Both the position numbers and the translations under genes were made by a program. A stretch of 64,000 bases of DNA from an uncultured Hyphomonas sp. GTDB lineage: Bacteria; Pseudomonadota; Alphaproteobacteria; Caulobacterales; Hyphomonadaceae. Below, in pieces: positions 19,102-29,718 of the stretch. Where the stretch lies: the NCBI RefSeq assembly GCF_963675305.1, contig NZ_OY776147.1, positions 1,922,001 through 1,986,000 on the forward strand, in the 5' to 3' direction. The notes beneath the pieces are model-generated. The model ran no database searches, was not told the origin of the DNA, and saw nothing but the letters and a program-made list of their open reading frames with translations. Within the stretch, counting starts at the first letter, position 1. Each line of letters begins with the position of its first letter.

Positions 19102-19626
19102 TCAGCCCGGCTTGAGGCTGGTGACGTGCTCGCCCTTGGCGCCATCCTCGATGATGGCTTGCAGTCCGGTGCCCGGCTCGATCTCTTCAAAGCCCGCTTT
19201 GCGCAGCACGACGGCGTGGACGAAGATGTCCTGATCCTTGCCTTCCCGCTGCACAAAACCATAGCCACGTGCCCGGTTGAACCATTTCAGCGTGACAGGC
19301 TCATAATCCGGCTCAACGCCCAGTTCCCGGGCCACGACCGCCTTCGGGCGCTCCATCTCGATGATGCTGGCGGTCTGCCAGCCACGCTCGGTCTGCATGG
19401 CGTTGCAGACGATGCGGGCGCCCTCATCGGCATAGGTCTCGCCATAGGAGCGCAGGCAGGTGATGTGGATCATGACATCGCCGGTCAGCCCCGGATCCGA
19501 GGTCGATTCCGCCACGATGAAACCGTAGCCCTTGGTGCTGTCGAACCATTTGACGCGACCAATCACACGCACCGTTTCGGGCGTGGGATCCGACTCTGAT
19601 TCTGATCTTGCAGCTATTCCCGTCAT
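19102..19626 (-). CDS. Double cold-shock-domain protein
   Basis: A 174-residue protein with two cold-shock domains. The first (about 15-85) has VKWFDSTKGYGFIV, matching the KWFN-KGYGFI RNP1-like motif, followed by VMIHITCL. The second (about 105-170) has LKWFNRARGYGFVQREGKDQDIFVHAVVL. Two-domain CspA proteins of this type are common in Alphaproteobacteria; they bind single-stranded RNA/DNA. The ATG at 19626 is preferred over a preceding in-frame TTG. The 237 bases upstream hold a long leader region, common for csp genes, with no gene. Confidence 0.9.
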   Translation of the reverse strand: MTGIAARSESESDPTPETVRVIGRVKWFDSTKGYGFIVAESTSDPGLTGDVMIHITCLRSYGETYADEGARIVCNAMQTERGWQTASIIEMERPKAVVARELGVEPDYEPVTLKWFNRARGYGFVQREGKDQDIFVHAVVLRKAGFEEIEPGTGLQAIIEDGAKGEHVTSLKPG

Positions 19627-19863
19627 CAACCCTAATTCCCCTACGACGCAACGTAAGAAATGTTAACGCGCTTGTCACGCGATCTTCACACGATATTTCG
19701 CCTCGCAGCCAAATGAGCGTCTAATGGTCAAATGTGGAGAAAATTGGTGTCTGCCGCGCGGAATGTCCGCGACCCGGCCAGGGCGCTCGGGCCACGGTCA
19801 ATGCAGCCCCGTCCTGCCGGCCAGCGACTGGAGCAACTGTTACACATCACGAGGCAGGCACGC

Positions 19864-20517
19864 TCATTGGGGCGGCGTGACGACTGTGCCGGGAGGCACA
19901 TCCACACCCGGCAGATCAGGAGCCGGCGTGTCTGGCGGCGTTGGCGCGGCGCCGGCAAGAAAGTCGCTGCCCGCTGATTGCGCTGCCTGTGACAGGGTCT
20001 TCCCGCGCCCAATCTCGTTAACAGCCCGAGCCGCATCGAATGTACCGCGCCGGCCAGTTTCCGGGGAAACAATGGTCAGCGTCATGCCGCTGTCCGAGGA
20101 TGAACCGGCAGAGCCGGATGCCGGCGCCAGCGTCATCTGGCACTGTTCCGTATCCTGCAGTTCCCCCAGGCAGGGATCGTCTGTATCGATTTCCATGTGA
20201 AGGGTTGCGCCGGCGTCCGGCGCGTTAGTGATCTGGCTGACACGGGAGCCGCGCTCGTTCCGGCTGGCTTCTCCGCTGACAGGGACTACCTGTTCGGCCT
20301 GAATCCTGGTGCTGTTCTTTTCAGAGTCCTGCCGTACTGTTTCCGGCACCGGCGGAGGCGGCTGCGCTTCCTGCCTTTTCAGCGGCACCATATTGAGCAG
20401 TTCCTGCGGTTTGATCTGTGTACTGCAACCAGAAAGACCAGACACAAACAGGATCGCAGCCACCCCGAAGGCCAGCCGGATACCGATCGCGTTTGCCGTT
20501 GCAGGCCTCATTCGCAT
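19864..20517 (-). CDS. Lipoprotein at the end of the curli-like locus
   Basis: A 217-residue predicted lipoprotein: basic start, hydrophobic core and lipobox LSGC (Cys about 31), then a Pro/Gln/Ser/Gly-rich low-complexity body that ends in VPPGTVVTPPQ. Two Cys (DDPCLGELQDTEQC) may form a disulfide. A segment GRRGTFDAARAVNEIGRGKTLSQAAQ is the only folded-looking part. I do not recognise a family. It is the last gene of the minus-strand amyloid locus, separated from the long curlin by a strong hairpin, and is probably an outer-membrane or surface accessory factor. Confidence 0.65.
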   Translation of the reverse strand: MRMRPATANAIGIRLAFGVAAILFVSGLSGCSTQIKPQELLNMVPLKRQEAQPPPPVPETVRQDSEKNSTRIQAEQVVPVSGEASRNERGSRVSQITNAPDAGATLHMEIDTDDPCLGELQDTEQCQMTLAPASGSAGSSSDSGMTLTIVSPETGRRGTFDAARAVNEIGRGKTLSQAAQSAGSDFLAGAAPTPPDTPAPDLPGVDVPPGTVVTPPQ

Positions 20518-20539
20518 TTCCCACCGCGAGAGAAAGAGA

Positions 20540-20566
20540 GCCCCGGACCGGCAACCGGTCCGGGGC
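20540..20566 (-). terminator. Strong hairpin downstream of the long curlin gene
   Basis: Perfect 12-bp stem GCCCCGGACCGG / CCGGTCCGGGGC with a 3-base loop, followed on the transcribed (minus) strand by a pyrimidine tract CTCTCTTTCTCTC. It lies between the curlin stop and the lipoprotein start, so it likely acts as a partial terminator or 3'-end stabiliser that makes curlin mRNA more abundant than the downstream message. Confidence 0.65.
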
Positions 20567-20574
20567 CATGAGGA

Positions 20575-22767
20575 TTATTGCGATACGTTGGCGAAGTTGC
20601 CCGTGCCGATCTGCGTGATCATCGCTGTCGCGTTGGACGCAACCGCTTGGGTGACGTTCGCATCGTTCAGCTCACCAGTCTGCATGATGCTCGCCCAGCC
20701 ACCATCCGTGGACTGGGTGACCGAAGCGTCATTACCCGTGCTGAGCGACGTACCGCCCTCCTGGCTGATCTCGGCGAAATTGCCGGCACCGGCCGTCTGG
20801 CTGATGCTTGCTTCGCTGTTCCAGTCAGCCTGCGTGATCTTCGCAAAACCGCCTGTCCCGCCCTGCGAGATGTCCGCATCGCCGCGACGGCTGGCGTCCT
20901 GGTCGACCATACCGAAATTGCCGGTGCCGCTCTGCTCGATATAGCCGTCATTGCCCAGCGCAAAGGATGATCCATCCTGCGAAATCACTGCCGCGTTGAA
21001 CTGGCCGGTCTGCATGACAGTGCCTGTATTTCCAGACGCGCCCTGTGTCACCGCCGCCAAGTTGTAATTGTTCAACTGGTCGATATCCGCAGTGTTACCG
21101 ATCCCGCCCTGCGTGGCGAGCGCAACGTTGCCGTCACCGATCTGGTCCACATAGGCCGAATGTTGACGGTTGGACTGTGTGACGCCGGCAATATTGCCTT
21201 CGCCAGTCTGAGTGACATCCGCATAGATGCCGCTGTCACCGCCATTGGCCGCTCCGGCATCCGATTGTGCCACACCGGCCAGGTTGCCGTCGCCGGTCTG
21301 GGTCACTGCCGCCTCGAACGAATTTGACAGGTCCAGATTGTAGGTCTGGGTCACGACCGCACCGCTGGCTCCGTCCTGGGTGACGGTGGCCAACAGGTCC
21401 GCATCACCGTCGCCATTCATGGTCTGGGTGACATCGGCAATCGCGCCATTGTCCTGGGTGATATTTGCATCAATCCCAGTCGACCCATTGCCATAGACAG
21501 CCTGGGTGACATTCGCCGTCGAGCCGCCATTCTGATTGATCACGGTCGAGACATCGCCTGACTCGACCGCACCGCTGAAGGATGTGGACGGGTTGGCCAC
21601 GGTCTGCTGCACAGTCGCAGCGGATCCGCCATCCTGCGTGACTTTCGCAGACAGGCCGGACGCACGATAGCCGCTGGCGTCTTGCGAAATATCGGAACTG
21701 GACGCGCCAGCCTGATTGACCGTGGCAAACAGGTTCTTCGCATGTCCGTCGGTTGCCGACTGGGTCACGGCAGAGGTCGAGCCGTCCGACTGCGTCACGA
21801 CCGCGCGCAGCGTGCCCGTGAAGTTCGGACCGGTTCCCGTCTGCGCCACGTCAGAGATGTTGGCATTGCCGTTCTGCGTGACATTGGCGACCTGGTTGAA
21901 CCCGCCCCCGAGATTGGACTGCGCGACCGAGGACGTGTTGTCGTCACCGAACTGCTGGACGGTGGCTTCAGGGTCGGCATTGTAGGCGTTGTCGATGCCA
22001 ATGGTCCCGTTCGGAGAGTCGTCCTCCTGGGTGATAAGTGAGCTGTTACCATTGCCGACCTGAAGGTTGTCGGCATAGGCGCCGATGCCGCTCTGCTCGA
22101 CCATAGAGCTGTTGTCGTTGCCGGTCTGGTCGACCATGGCGAAGCCACCTTCGCCTTGCTGTTCGACAGACGCATCGTTCGACGCGCCAGTCTGGGTGAC
22201 CGATGCGATGTCGGCCACGCCACCCTGGGTCACCATCGCCGAGTTGTCGGACCCGCCCTGGGTCACTTCGGCCAGCTCGCCGCCTTCATCAGCGTCCAAA
22301 TCCTGACCCTGCTGAACGGTGGCAGAGTTACCCGAGCCGCCAACCTGGGTCACACTCGCCGTCTGAGCGACGACCCCTGCGGTATACTGATCGATATCGA
22401 CCGAGTTCGGCGCCGATCCGACATTGGTGTCCGAGTACTGGATCACGTCGGCGTCATTGCCCACCGTCGATCCTGCTTCACTGACCTGGTCGATATCCGC
22501 TTCATTGGTGGCGATCTGGTAATTGTCGATCCCCGGAGGGGCATGCCCCTGACGGACGGTGGCGTCATTCTTGTCCCCTGTCTGATCCACCGTCACGAAG
22601 TTCTCATTGCTCTCCTGACCGGTTGTGACCAGGTCAGCAGAGAGGGTCTGGTCGACGTCCGCCGTGTTGTCGGCGCCGCTCTGGTTTACGATCGCTTCTT
22701 CAGCGAATGCGGGACCTCCGAAACACACCGCCGCTATGGCGACAGTTGCGAGTAATTTCTTGCGCAT
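20575..22767 (-). CDS. Very long curlin-repeat protein (CsgA-like major amyloid subunit)
   Basis: A 730-residue secreted protein. The ATG at 22767 follows AAGGAG and gives a Sec signal peptide (MRKKLLATVAIAAVCFGGPAFA). The mature part is built almost entirely of curlin strands of the form VxQxGxxNxAxVxQ; I count about 52 V/I-x-Q strand motifs, against ten in E. coli CsgA (five repeats). It is Gln/Asn/Gly/Ser/Thr-rich and acidic, and has almost no Lys or Cys after the signal. Its neighbours CsgG and CsgF support export through a curli channel and assembly into surface amyloid. Repeat number and spacing are irregular, with inserts such as SPNGTIGIDNAYNADPE. Confidence 0.88.
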   Translation of the reverse strand: MRKKLLATVAIAAVCFGGPAFAEEAIVNQSGADNTADVDQTLSADLVTTGQESNENFVTVDQTGDKNDATVRQGHAPPGIDNYQIATNEADIDQVSEAGSTVGNDADVIQYSDTNVGSAPNSVDIDQYTAGVVAQTASVTQVGGSGNSATVQQGQDLDADEGGELAEVTQGGSDNSAMVTQGGVADIASVTQTGASNDASVEQQGEGGFAMVDQTGNDNSSMVEQSGIGAYADNLQVGNGNSSLITQEDDSPNGTIGIDNAYNADPEATVQQFGDDNTSSVAQSNLGGGFNQVANVTQNGNANISDVAQTGTGPNFTGTLRAVVTQSDGSTSAVTQSATDGHAKNLFATVNQAGASSSDISQDASGYRASGLSAKVTQDGGSAATVQQTVANPSTSFSGAVESGDVSTVINQNGGSTANVTQAVYGNGSTGIDANITQDNGAIADVTQTMNGDGDADLLATVTQDGASGAVVTQTYNLDLSNSFEAAVTQTGDGNLAGVAQSDAGAANGGDSGIYADVTQTGEGNIAGVTQSNRQHSAYVDQIGDGNVALATQGGIGNTADIDQLNNYNLAAVTQGASGNTGTVMQTGQFNAAVISQDGSSFALGNDGYIEQSGTGNFGMVDQDASRRGDADISQGGTGGFAKITQADWNSEASISQTAGAGNFAEISQEGGTSLSTGNDASVTQSTDGGWASIMQTGELNDANVTQAVASNATAMITQIGTGNFANVSQ

Positions 22768-22924
22768 GAGGTATCTCCTTGTCATTGCACAATCTGCCTG
22801 CCTGCTCGTTCTCGAACTGGCTTTCATACTGGCCACTCTGGAAGCATCCTGTCCCCCACATGGCTTCTGCCACGCCTCGCCGTCACCCAGCCAAAGGCAT
22901 GTCCCCTCCCAGACGCTGAGCCGG

Positions 22925-23749
22925 TCACGGCCCGGTCTGCGTCACGCTGACTGCTCCGCAGCCAGACGAAACGACGCATCCTGTCTGGTTAATCGTGTAT
23001 TCCAGCGCCTGCCCCGTCTGGACGAGGATGGCGGAGAGGCCCTCCCCGTCCTGGAGAATGGCGCCCCTGTTTCCGTCTCCGTCCTGTTCGATCGAGGCGC
23101 TGTTGTCCGCGCCGGTCTGTTCGATCAGGGCGTCATTGTCATTTCCGGTTTGCGTGATGGTCGCCATGTTCGCGCCGACAGCCAGCGTGCCCGGAGATAC
23201 GGTTTGCGTGATGGTGCCGGAATTGCCGTTCCCGGCCTGGATCAGGCTGGCTGTGTTCGAGAAAGTGGGGCCGAAATCATTGGTCTGGCGCACGTCCGCC
23301 GTATTGAAGTCGCCATCGATGGAAACGCTGGCTGAATTCTGGCCCGGACCGTTCGCCGCATTCTGTGCAATGGCGAACGTATTCCCATCGCCGACCACGC
23401 TGAGTTCCGCCGTCGCGCCATCGCCAGATTGGGCAATTATGTTCTCTTTCGCCGAGGCCCGGTTCATCTGCCCCTGGACATAGGCGTCGATCTTCAGGTC
23501 CTGTCCGTCCTGGACGAGCTTGACCTGATTGTCCGTACCGGCCTGAGCAAGGCGGGCCCGTGCGAGCACGTCAGAGATCTGCTCGATATTGGCAAACGAC
23601 CGTTTCACGCCGTCGTCAGCGGCCGCGTGCAGGGCGATGCCGCCCGCAAGGGCAAGCCCTGTCAGCACAGCGCCGCGCTGAAGCCCGCTGGTGATTCCAC
23701 TACAGACAGGGCCAATCCCTGACGTGAGCTGTCTCTTACGTGGTAACAT
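22925..23749 (-). CDS. Short curlin-repeat protein (CsgB-like candidate nucleator)
   Basis: A 274-residue secreted protein. The ATG at 23749 is preferred because GGAGGT lies 6 bases upstream. A long signal region (about 1-45, ending GIALHAAA) is followed by a helical N-terminal part (ANIEQISDVLARARLAQ) and then curlin strands (ATITQTGNDNDALIEQTGADNSASIEQDGDGN). A C-terminal Cys pair (CVVSSGC) precedes a last VTQTGP strand. The mix of a non-repeat N-terminus and repeats suggests a minor subunit or nucleator rather than the bulk fibre. It is transcribed just ahead of the long curlin. Confidence 0.75.
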   Translation of the reverse strand: MLPRKRQLTSGIGPVCSGITSGLQRGAVLTGLALAGGIALHAAADDGVKRSFANIEQISDVLARARLAQAGTDNQVKLVQDGQDLKIDAYVQGQMNRASAKENIIAQSGDGATAELSVVGDGNTFAIAQNAANGPGQNSASVSIDGDFNTADVRQTNDFGPTFSNTASLIQAGNGNSGTITQTVSPGTLAVGANMATITQTGNDNDALIEQTGADNSASIEQDGDGNRGAILQDGEGLSAILVQTGQALEYTINQTGCVVSSGCGAVSVTQTGP

Positions 23750-23947
23750 CCACGCACCTCCCGAGTTGCCTGCCATAGCGACTGGCAGTATTCATCGGGG
23801 GATCAGCCCATATGGGCTGGTCCCCGGGGAGAGACCGGTCCGAGCGCCAACTTGAAGCTGGCCTCTCCCCACCCTGGCGCTTTCGCGCCTCCTAAATCTT
23901 CGCGCCCCGGCCGGCCTTCCCGATCAGGAAGCCCGCCAGACCGTTCG

Positions 23948-24883
23948 TCACTTGTCCCCCCAAGCAGGATTGTCTTCCAGAAGCTCCTTCGGAACGCCTT
24001 TCAGCGCTGCCTTCGGGAATTCCGTCCGGTAGTTGGTGTCATAGAATTCGAGCGCTGCCTGTCCGAGTTCCGGGTCGTCGAAGGACCAGAGCCCGGACTT
24101 CACGCCCTCGATGATCAGGCCGTACACAGCCTTCTCAAGCGCCTGGCGTACAGCAAGGTGCCGGGGCTGGTTCAGGGTGATACCCGCTTCCGCCTCCAGC
24201 AGTTCCCTGTAAGCAACATATTTGAATGCATTGGCCTGCCAGGCGACTGACGCCACCCGCTGCTCGGTCGAAACAGAGATCAGCACCTCTCCGGTCTTCA
24301 CGCTGACCGCGCGGAGATAGACCGAAACGGCGTCCTCCCGGTATTGCGTGTCGGCGCCGATCCCGAGATAGCGCGCGCCAGCCCCGCCGGTTTGCGTGTT
24401 TGTGTCGTAGCCCGTAATGGCGCCCTCGATCAGGATACCGGCAAACAGGAGTGCCGGCAGCGCCAGCGAGTCCCGCGCGGACTCGCCCAGATAGCGTTGG
24501 CGCATCTCCAGGATGATCTGACGTTCCTTCAGCAGATTATCGAGTTTTTCACGCTCGATGACCTTGAACCAGCTCTGGTCGCCCGCGTCCTGCAGCGCCT
24601 TGATCAGGATCGGCGTTGCCCCCTGGGTCACGGCGCGCGACAGCGTCTGCACCGTGTCGCTCGGTTTGAACGCACCGGTCTCGTCGCTCACGCCGTAGAC
24701 CGCCACCGGAATCTGTTCCGATGGTTTCGGCAGCCAGAGCAATGCATACTCCGTCTGCGTGCGTGGATTGACGACCGGTTCGGCCATTTTCGTTGTCACC
24801 TTCGGTGGTGTGGCGCAGGACACGAGCACCACGGCCATGGCCGAAACAAGCAATCGTCCTGCAAACCGCATTTTGTTACGCAT
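23948..24883 (-). CDS. csgG: CsgG-family outer-membrane amyloid secretion channel
   Basis: A 311-residue lipoprotein with a lipobox (VVLVSC) and the CsgG domain: VAVYGVSDETGAF, GATPILIKALQDAGDQSWFKVIEREKLDNLLKERQII, a central GAITGYDTNTQTGGAGARYLGIG strand pair of the transmembrane barrel, and VYLRAVSVKTGEVL. CsgG forms a nonameric outer-membrane pore that exports unfolded curli subunits. The ATG at 24883 has GGAG about 10 bases upstream; a GTG 6 bases earlier is possible. In Caulobacter the CsgG homologue HfaB anchors the holdfast, so an Hfa-type role is an alternative. Confidence 0.9.
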   Translation of the reverse strand: MRNKMRFAGRLLVSAMAVVLVSCATPPKVTTKMAEPVVNPRTQTEYALLWLPKPSEQIPVAVYGVSDETGAFKPSDTVQTLSRAVTQGATPILIKALQDAGDQSWFKVIEREKLDNLLKERQIILEMRQRYLGESARDSLALPALLFAGILIEGAITGYDTNTQTGGAGARYLGIGADTQYREDAVSVYLRAVSVKTGEVLISVSTEQRVASVAWQANAFKYVAYRELLEAEAGITLNQPRHLAVRQALEKAVYGLIIEGVKSGLWSFDDPELGQAALEFYDTNYRTEFPKAALKGVPKELLEDNPAWGDK

Positions 24884-24909
24884 CAACACTCTACTCCCCG
24901 CCCCAAAGA

Positions 24910-25383
24910 TCAGCCGCCTGTCGTGAAAACCGGAACGACAATTTCCGTCGTGGTGCCGGTCGTGGCATCAAAGATGGTCAACGTGATCGAATCCAGACCT
25001 CGCTGGAATTCAACTATCTGGTCTCCGAAAACGACCCGTCCGTAATCCTGCGGATTGTCCCCGAAGATCGCATTCGACACTTCCGAAGCGAGGCCGGACA
25101 GGAGCCGGCTCTGCAGCTGACGGATGAACAGGTCCGCCTGCGGATCGCCGGTTGAGCCGCTGGACGGCGCCTCGGTATCGTCCTGTGCATTCGCCACACC
25201 CAGCAGGTGCGCCGAATTGAAGGGATTGCCCCCAAAGGACGGATTGACCGGTGTGTAGACCAGCTCCTGCGCCGCCGCAGGCGGTGTGGCCATCAGCCCA
25301 AGAACAAGGAGCAAAACCGCCGGGAGGAACAAGCGGAAGCCGCTAGGGCTAATGGCCGTTTCAGGTGTCTTGGAATTCGTCAT
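24910..25383 (-). CDS. csgF: CsgF-family curli assembly protein
   Basis: A 157-residue secreted protein. The ATG at 25383 has AAGGA upstream and is one base from the preceding gene's stop. A signal peptide ending PPAAAQ is followed immediately by ELVYTPVNPSFGGNPFNSAHLL, the CsgF N-terminal motif that inserts into the CsgG pore, then FIRQLQSRLLSGLASEVSNAIFG and a beta-rich C-terminus (FQRGLDSITLTIFDATTG). In E. coli CsgF couples secretion to nucleation at the surface. This match is what marks the locus as curli-like rather than a generic repeat-protein cluster. Confidence 0.88.
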   Translation of the reverse strand: MTNSKTPETAISPSGFRLFLPAVLLLVLGLMATPPAAAQELVYTPVNPSFGGNPFNSAHLLGVANAQDDTEAPSSGSTGDPQADLFIRQLQSRLLSGLASEVSNAIFGDNPQDYGRVVFGDQIVEFQRGLDSITLTIFDATTGTTTEIVVPVFTTGG

Positions 25384-25384
25384 T

Positions 25385-26323
25385 TCATGGTCCTTTCCAA
25401 CGTTTGCCATCGACGACGAGCCGCCCTGCGCGGGTCAGGCTGACATCGCCGAGTTTCACACCGCCCGTGACATGGGCCCGGGCGGCAGCACCGACGGCAA
25501 TCCGGGACGTCGAGGCCGTGCCGGTCACATCCAGCGAGGAGGTGCCGTCAAGCTCCGCGGTGAGTTCATTCAGGTCGACCTGGGAGAGCGTCGCACGGCT
25601 CGTGCCCGACATGTACATCCGGGCATCGCCGGTCACCTTGTCCGAGTTCAGCTTCGAGGCGTGGCCGAGACAGGCGCTCAGCAGGCGGTCGACATTCGAA
25701 ATCCGGATCTGCCCGCCATTACTGGCGTCGATGTCGGCCCGCCGGGCCTGGTCGACACTGAACCGGGCGGCGCCGGTCGTTGTCAGGCGCAGCGTGTTCG
25801 TGACGCGCTCGGCGACGATATTGGCGCAACCGCCAGCCAGAATTTCGAGGTTTTCGGTTTCAGAAACTTCGGCATCGCCTGCCCGCAGCATCAGTTTCAC
25901 GTCGGCTGACGGCGGCACCGAGATGACGATGGTCGGAAAGTCGGTGATCGGTTGGGCCGGGCCATCGTCGAACGAGATCGACAGAGCCCCGTTGAGCCGC
26001 ACGCAATTCATTGCAAGCGGCGCCGGCATTCCGCGTACGCGCAGGACTGACGAGCCTGTCTCTTCCACCACGACCGGCCCAATGCCGGAGGCCCCTTCAT
26101 TGACCGTCACCACATTGATCGAATTCACATCGCTACGCACGATACGGACAGTGCCAATGAAGTCGTCAATTTGCAGGCCCACCTTATCCCCCGTCCCTTT
26201 CGGCGGCTCGCTGGCGTGAGCTGCCATGGAAAGAGAGGCCATTGCGCCGAGCAAAATCGCCGAAATCCGTCCCCTTGATTTCCCGGCTGCCTTTTCCACC
26301 CCGACACTCCCTTTCCATGACAT
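25385..26323 (-). CDS. Secreted GIN/DUF2807-like beta-strand protein in the curli locus
   Basis: About 312 residues if the ATG at 26323 is used; the start is uncertain because upstream in-frame Met codons exist. A signal sequence (SAILLGAMASLSMAAHA) is followed by a repetitive beta-strand protein with short alternating strands (LDGTSSLDVTGTASTSRIAV, GDARMYMSGTSRATLSQV), as in the GIN/DUF2807 putative adhesin head domain. It is the first gene of the minus-strand run to csgF (one base between them). The position where csgE might be expected is taken by this unrelated protein. A surface-adhesion or assembly-accessory role is inference. Confidence 0.6.
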   Translation of the reverse strand: MSWKGSVGVEKAAGKSRGRISAILLGAMASLSMAAHASEPPKGTGDKVGLQIDDFIGTVRIVRSDVNSINVVTVNEGASGIGPVVVEETGSSVLRVRGMPAPLAMNCVRLNGALSISFDDGPAQPITDFPTIVISVPPSADVKLMLRAGDAEVSETENLEILAGGCANIVAERVTNTLRLTTTGAARFSVDQARRADIDASNGGQIRISNVDRLLSACLGHASKLNSDKVTGDARMYMSGTSRATLSQVDLNELTAELDGTSSLDVTGTASTSRIAVGAAARAHVTGGVKLGDVSLTRAGRLVVDGKRWKGP

Positions 26324-26520
26324 TCCCCACCCAGCCCAACTCGCGCATCCCAGCGTGAGTGCAGGCATCTCTGGTCCCGTCTGCGTGGCAACTTTTCGCC
26401 AACTCACGACCTTACCAAAGCGTTAACGCCATCAGAGTGTCATCCCTCATATGGGGGATGCGTACGCAGACAGGCGAGTATTTCTTGCGGAGGCTGAAAT
26501 GTGTGACCCGGGGGTCACGT

Positions 26521-27624
26521 TTAGTCGGCTGCTTCGAACGCGAAACGTGACAGTTTGATGATGACTTCGGCCTGGCGCCGGGCCCCTGTCTTCATGAGGA
26601 TGGACTTCATGAGCGACTTGATCGTACTGAGAGCAACCTCACGGCCGTCCGCAATTTCGGCCAGCGTGTCCCCGGCATAGAGCCGTTCGCAGACATCGCA
26701 TTCCGCGTCAGTCAAAATGAAAGCCTGCCGCAGCAGATGCCGGTCCAGACGGCGCGGCGCCAGCAGCGGATCCAGGAAAAGGATCGCATGCCCCGACCGG
26801 CCGCCAAAATTCTTCATGGGCGGCACGGGTGTCACCGAACAGATGAAGGTCCGCTCCGGGCGGAGGCGGGTAAACGAGAAACGCCCTCCGGCCGTTCCGT
26901 TTACACCTTTCAGGGCGCCCGAAAGGCTCGCGTTCAGGTCATCCGACAGCATGTCGAGCCGGCCGAAACGATCCCGCCTGACAAGTCCCGTGGACAGAAG
27001 CTTTTCAAACGGTTCGGAATAGCGCAGCAGCACGCCTTCCTTGTCGAGGATGGCAACATGCGCTTGCCGCCCGAACAGTTCCAGCAAAGACGAAGCGCGT
27101 GTGTCGACCACCTGTTCGGCCAGTTGCACGACCGGGAGAGCGCCCCGAACGATCTGGGAAAATTTCCGGATAACAGCCTCTTCGAACGGCCCGTCTTCAT
27201 AGGGGCGCGCAATGGCAAGACCGACGATATGCCCTTCACCCCGCGAAAGGATGGCGCCCGTGAACTGACCGATCCGCGCCGGGATGAGAAACTCCTGATA
27301 TACAGGATGTGTCCTGACCATCTCATCATCCACAATGTCGGAGTCGTGGAAGATGTGCCCGGTGGGCATATTGTCGAAAACCTTCGTCCTCGGATTCAGG
27401 GGAAGGAAATCAGCCTCCCGTTCGAACACTTCCAGGTTGACCGTCCCGGCGATGGAGGAGTCGAGGATCAGATTGGAGTCGTTGACTGCAATCAGCTGCG
27501 CCGAACCTGACCCACAATACTGGTTCAGCCACTCCAGCGCCTCGGGGAGACACTGGCTGTCGCACATGCCTTCCAGCAGAAGTTCCTGAAAATGCCCCGG
27601 TGATCCGGGGTAGGATTGCGCCAC
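26521..27624 (-). CDS. LuxR-type regulator next to the curli-like locus
   Basis: A 367-residue regulator. A GTG at 27624 with GGAGGAAG 6 bases upstream is preferred to an in-frame TTG 51 bases earlier. The N-terminal 290 residues look like a sensor (PAS/GAF-like, for example LLELFGRQAHVAILDKEGVLLRYSEPFEKLL) and the C-terminus (about 300-365) is a LuxR/FixJ helix-turn-helix (LTDAECDVCERLYAGDTLAEIADGREVALSTIKSLMKSILMKTG). It is on the same strand as, and about 200 bases upstream of, the amyloid genes, making it a candidate functional counterpart of CsgD. It is not a CsgD sequence homologue as far as I can see. Confidence 0.78.
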   Translation of the reverse strand: MAQSYPGSPGHFQELLLEGMCDSQCLPEALEWLNQYCGSGSAQLIAVNDSNLILDSSIAGTVNLEVFEREADFLPLNPRTKVFDNMPTGHIFHDSDIVDDEMVRTHPVYQEFLIPARIGQFTGAILSRGEGHIVGLAIARPYEDGPFEEAVIRKFSQIVRGALPVVQLAEQVVDTRASSLLELFGRQAHVAILDKEGVLLRYSEPFEKLLSTGLVRRDRFGRLDMLSDDLNASLSGALKGVNGTAGGRFSFTRLRPERTFICSVTPVPPMKNFGGRSGHAILFLDPLLAPRRLDRHLLRQAFILTDAECDVCERLYAGDTLAEIADGREVALSTIKSLMKSILMKTGARRQAEVIIKLSRFAFEAAD

Positions 27625-27817
27625 CCGATACTTCCTCCACGGGTAGAAATATAGATTAAGTGTCTGGTTTCGCAACCTTTATTCCCGAACGCTCCAACTG
27701 GAGGCACAGCACCCTCCCGCCCCGGAGCACCGCGCCGGAGGTATGCCGCAGACCGCCGGGCAGTGATTTTATGTACAGGGGCTCAGGCGGCGGGCCGACC
27801 GTGCACGCTTTGAGCAA

Positions 27818-29476
<1,659 letters not shown>

Positions 29477-29718
29477 AAGCGGCTATTGCCGTAATTACGA
29501 CGATAGTCAAATTATCGAACTTCAGAGAACCGTCTGCTAAGCCATGAAATGTGGACTTTGTGTAACAGATTGCACCTAATCCCGAGCTATATTCAGCTCT
29601 AGCCCTTTAGATTATCGAAATAACCCGTTACTTCGAGCCCTATCGAGCAGCCATGATTCGAATGCTGCGCGCCTGTTGTTGTGCGCGCTACGGCTGGAGC
29701 TGACCCAAGGGGAAGATA

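Noticed and set aside
29477..29718. A small gene in the leader of the TonB-dependent receptor
   Set aside because: No open frame with a ribosome binding site; only a duplicated ATTATCGAA (near 29508 and 29611), a GAGCT/AGCTC repeat and a GCGCGC stem are visible.
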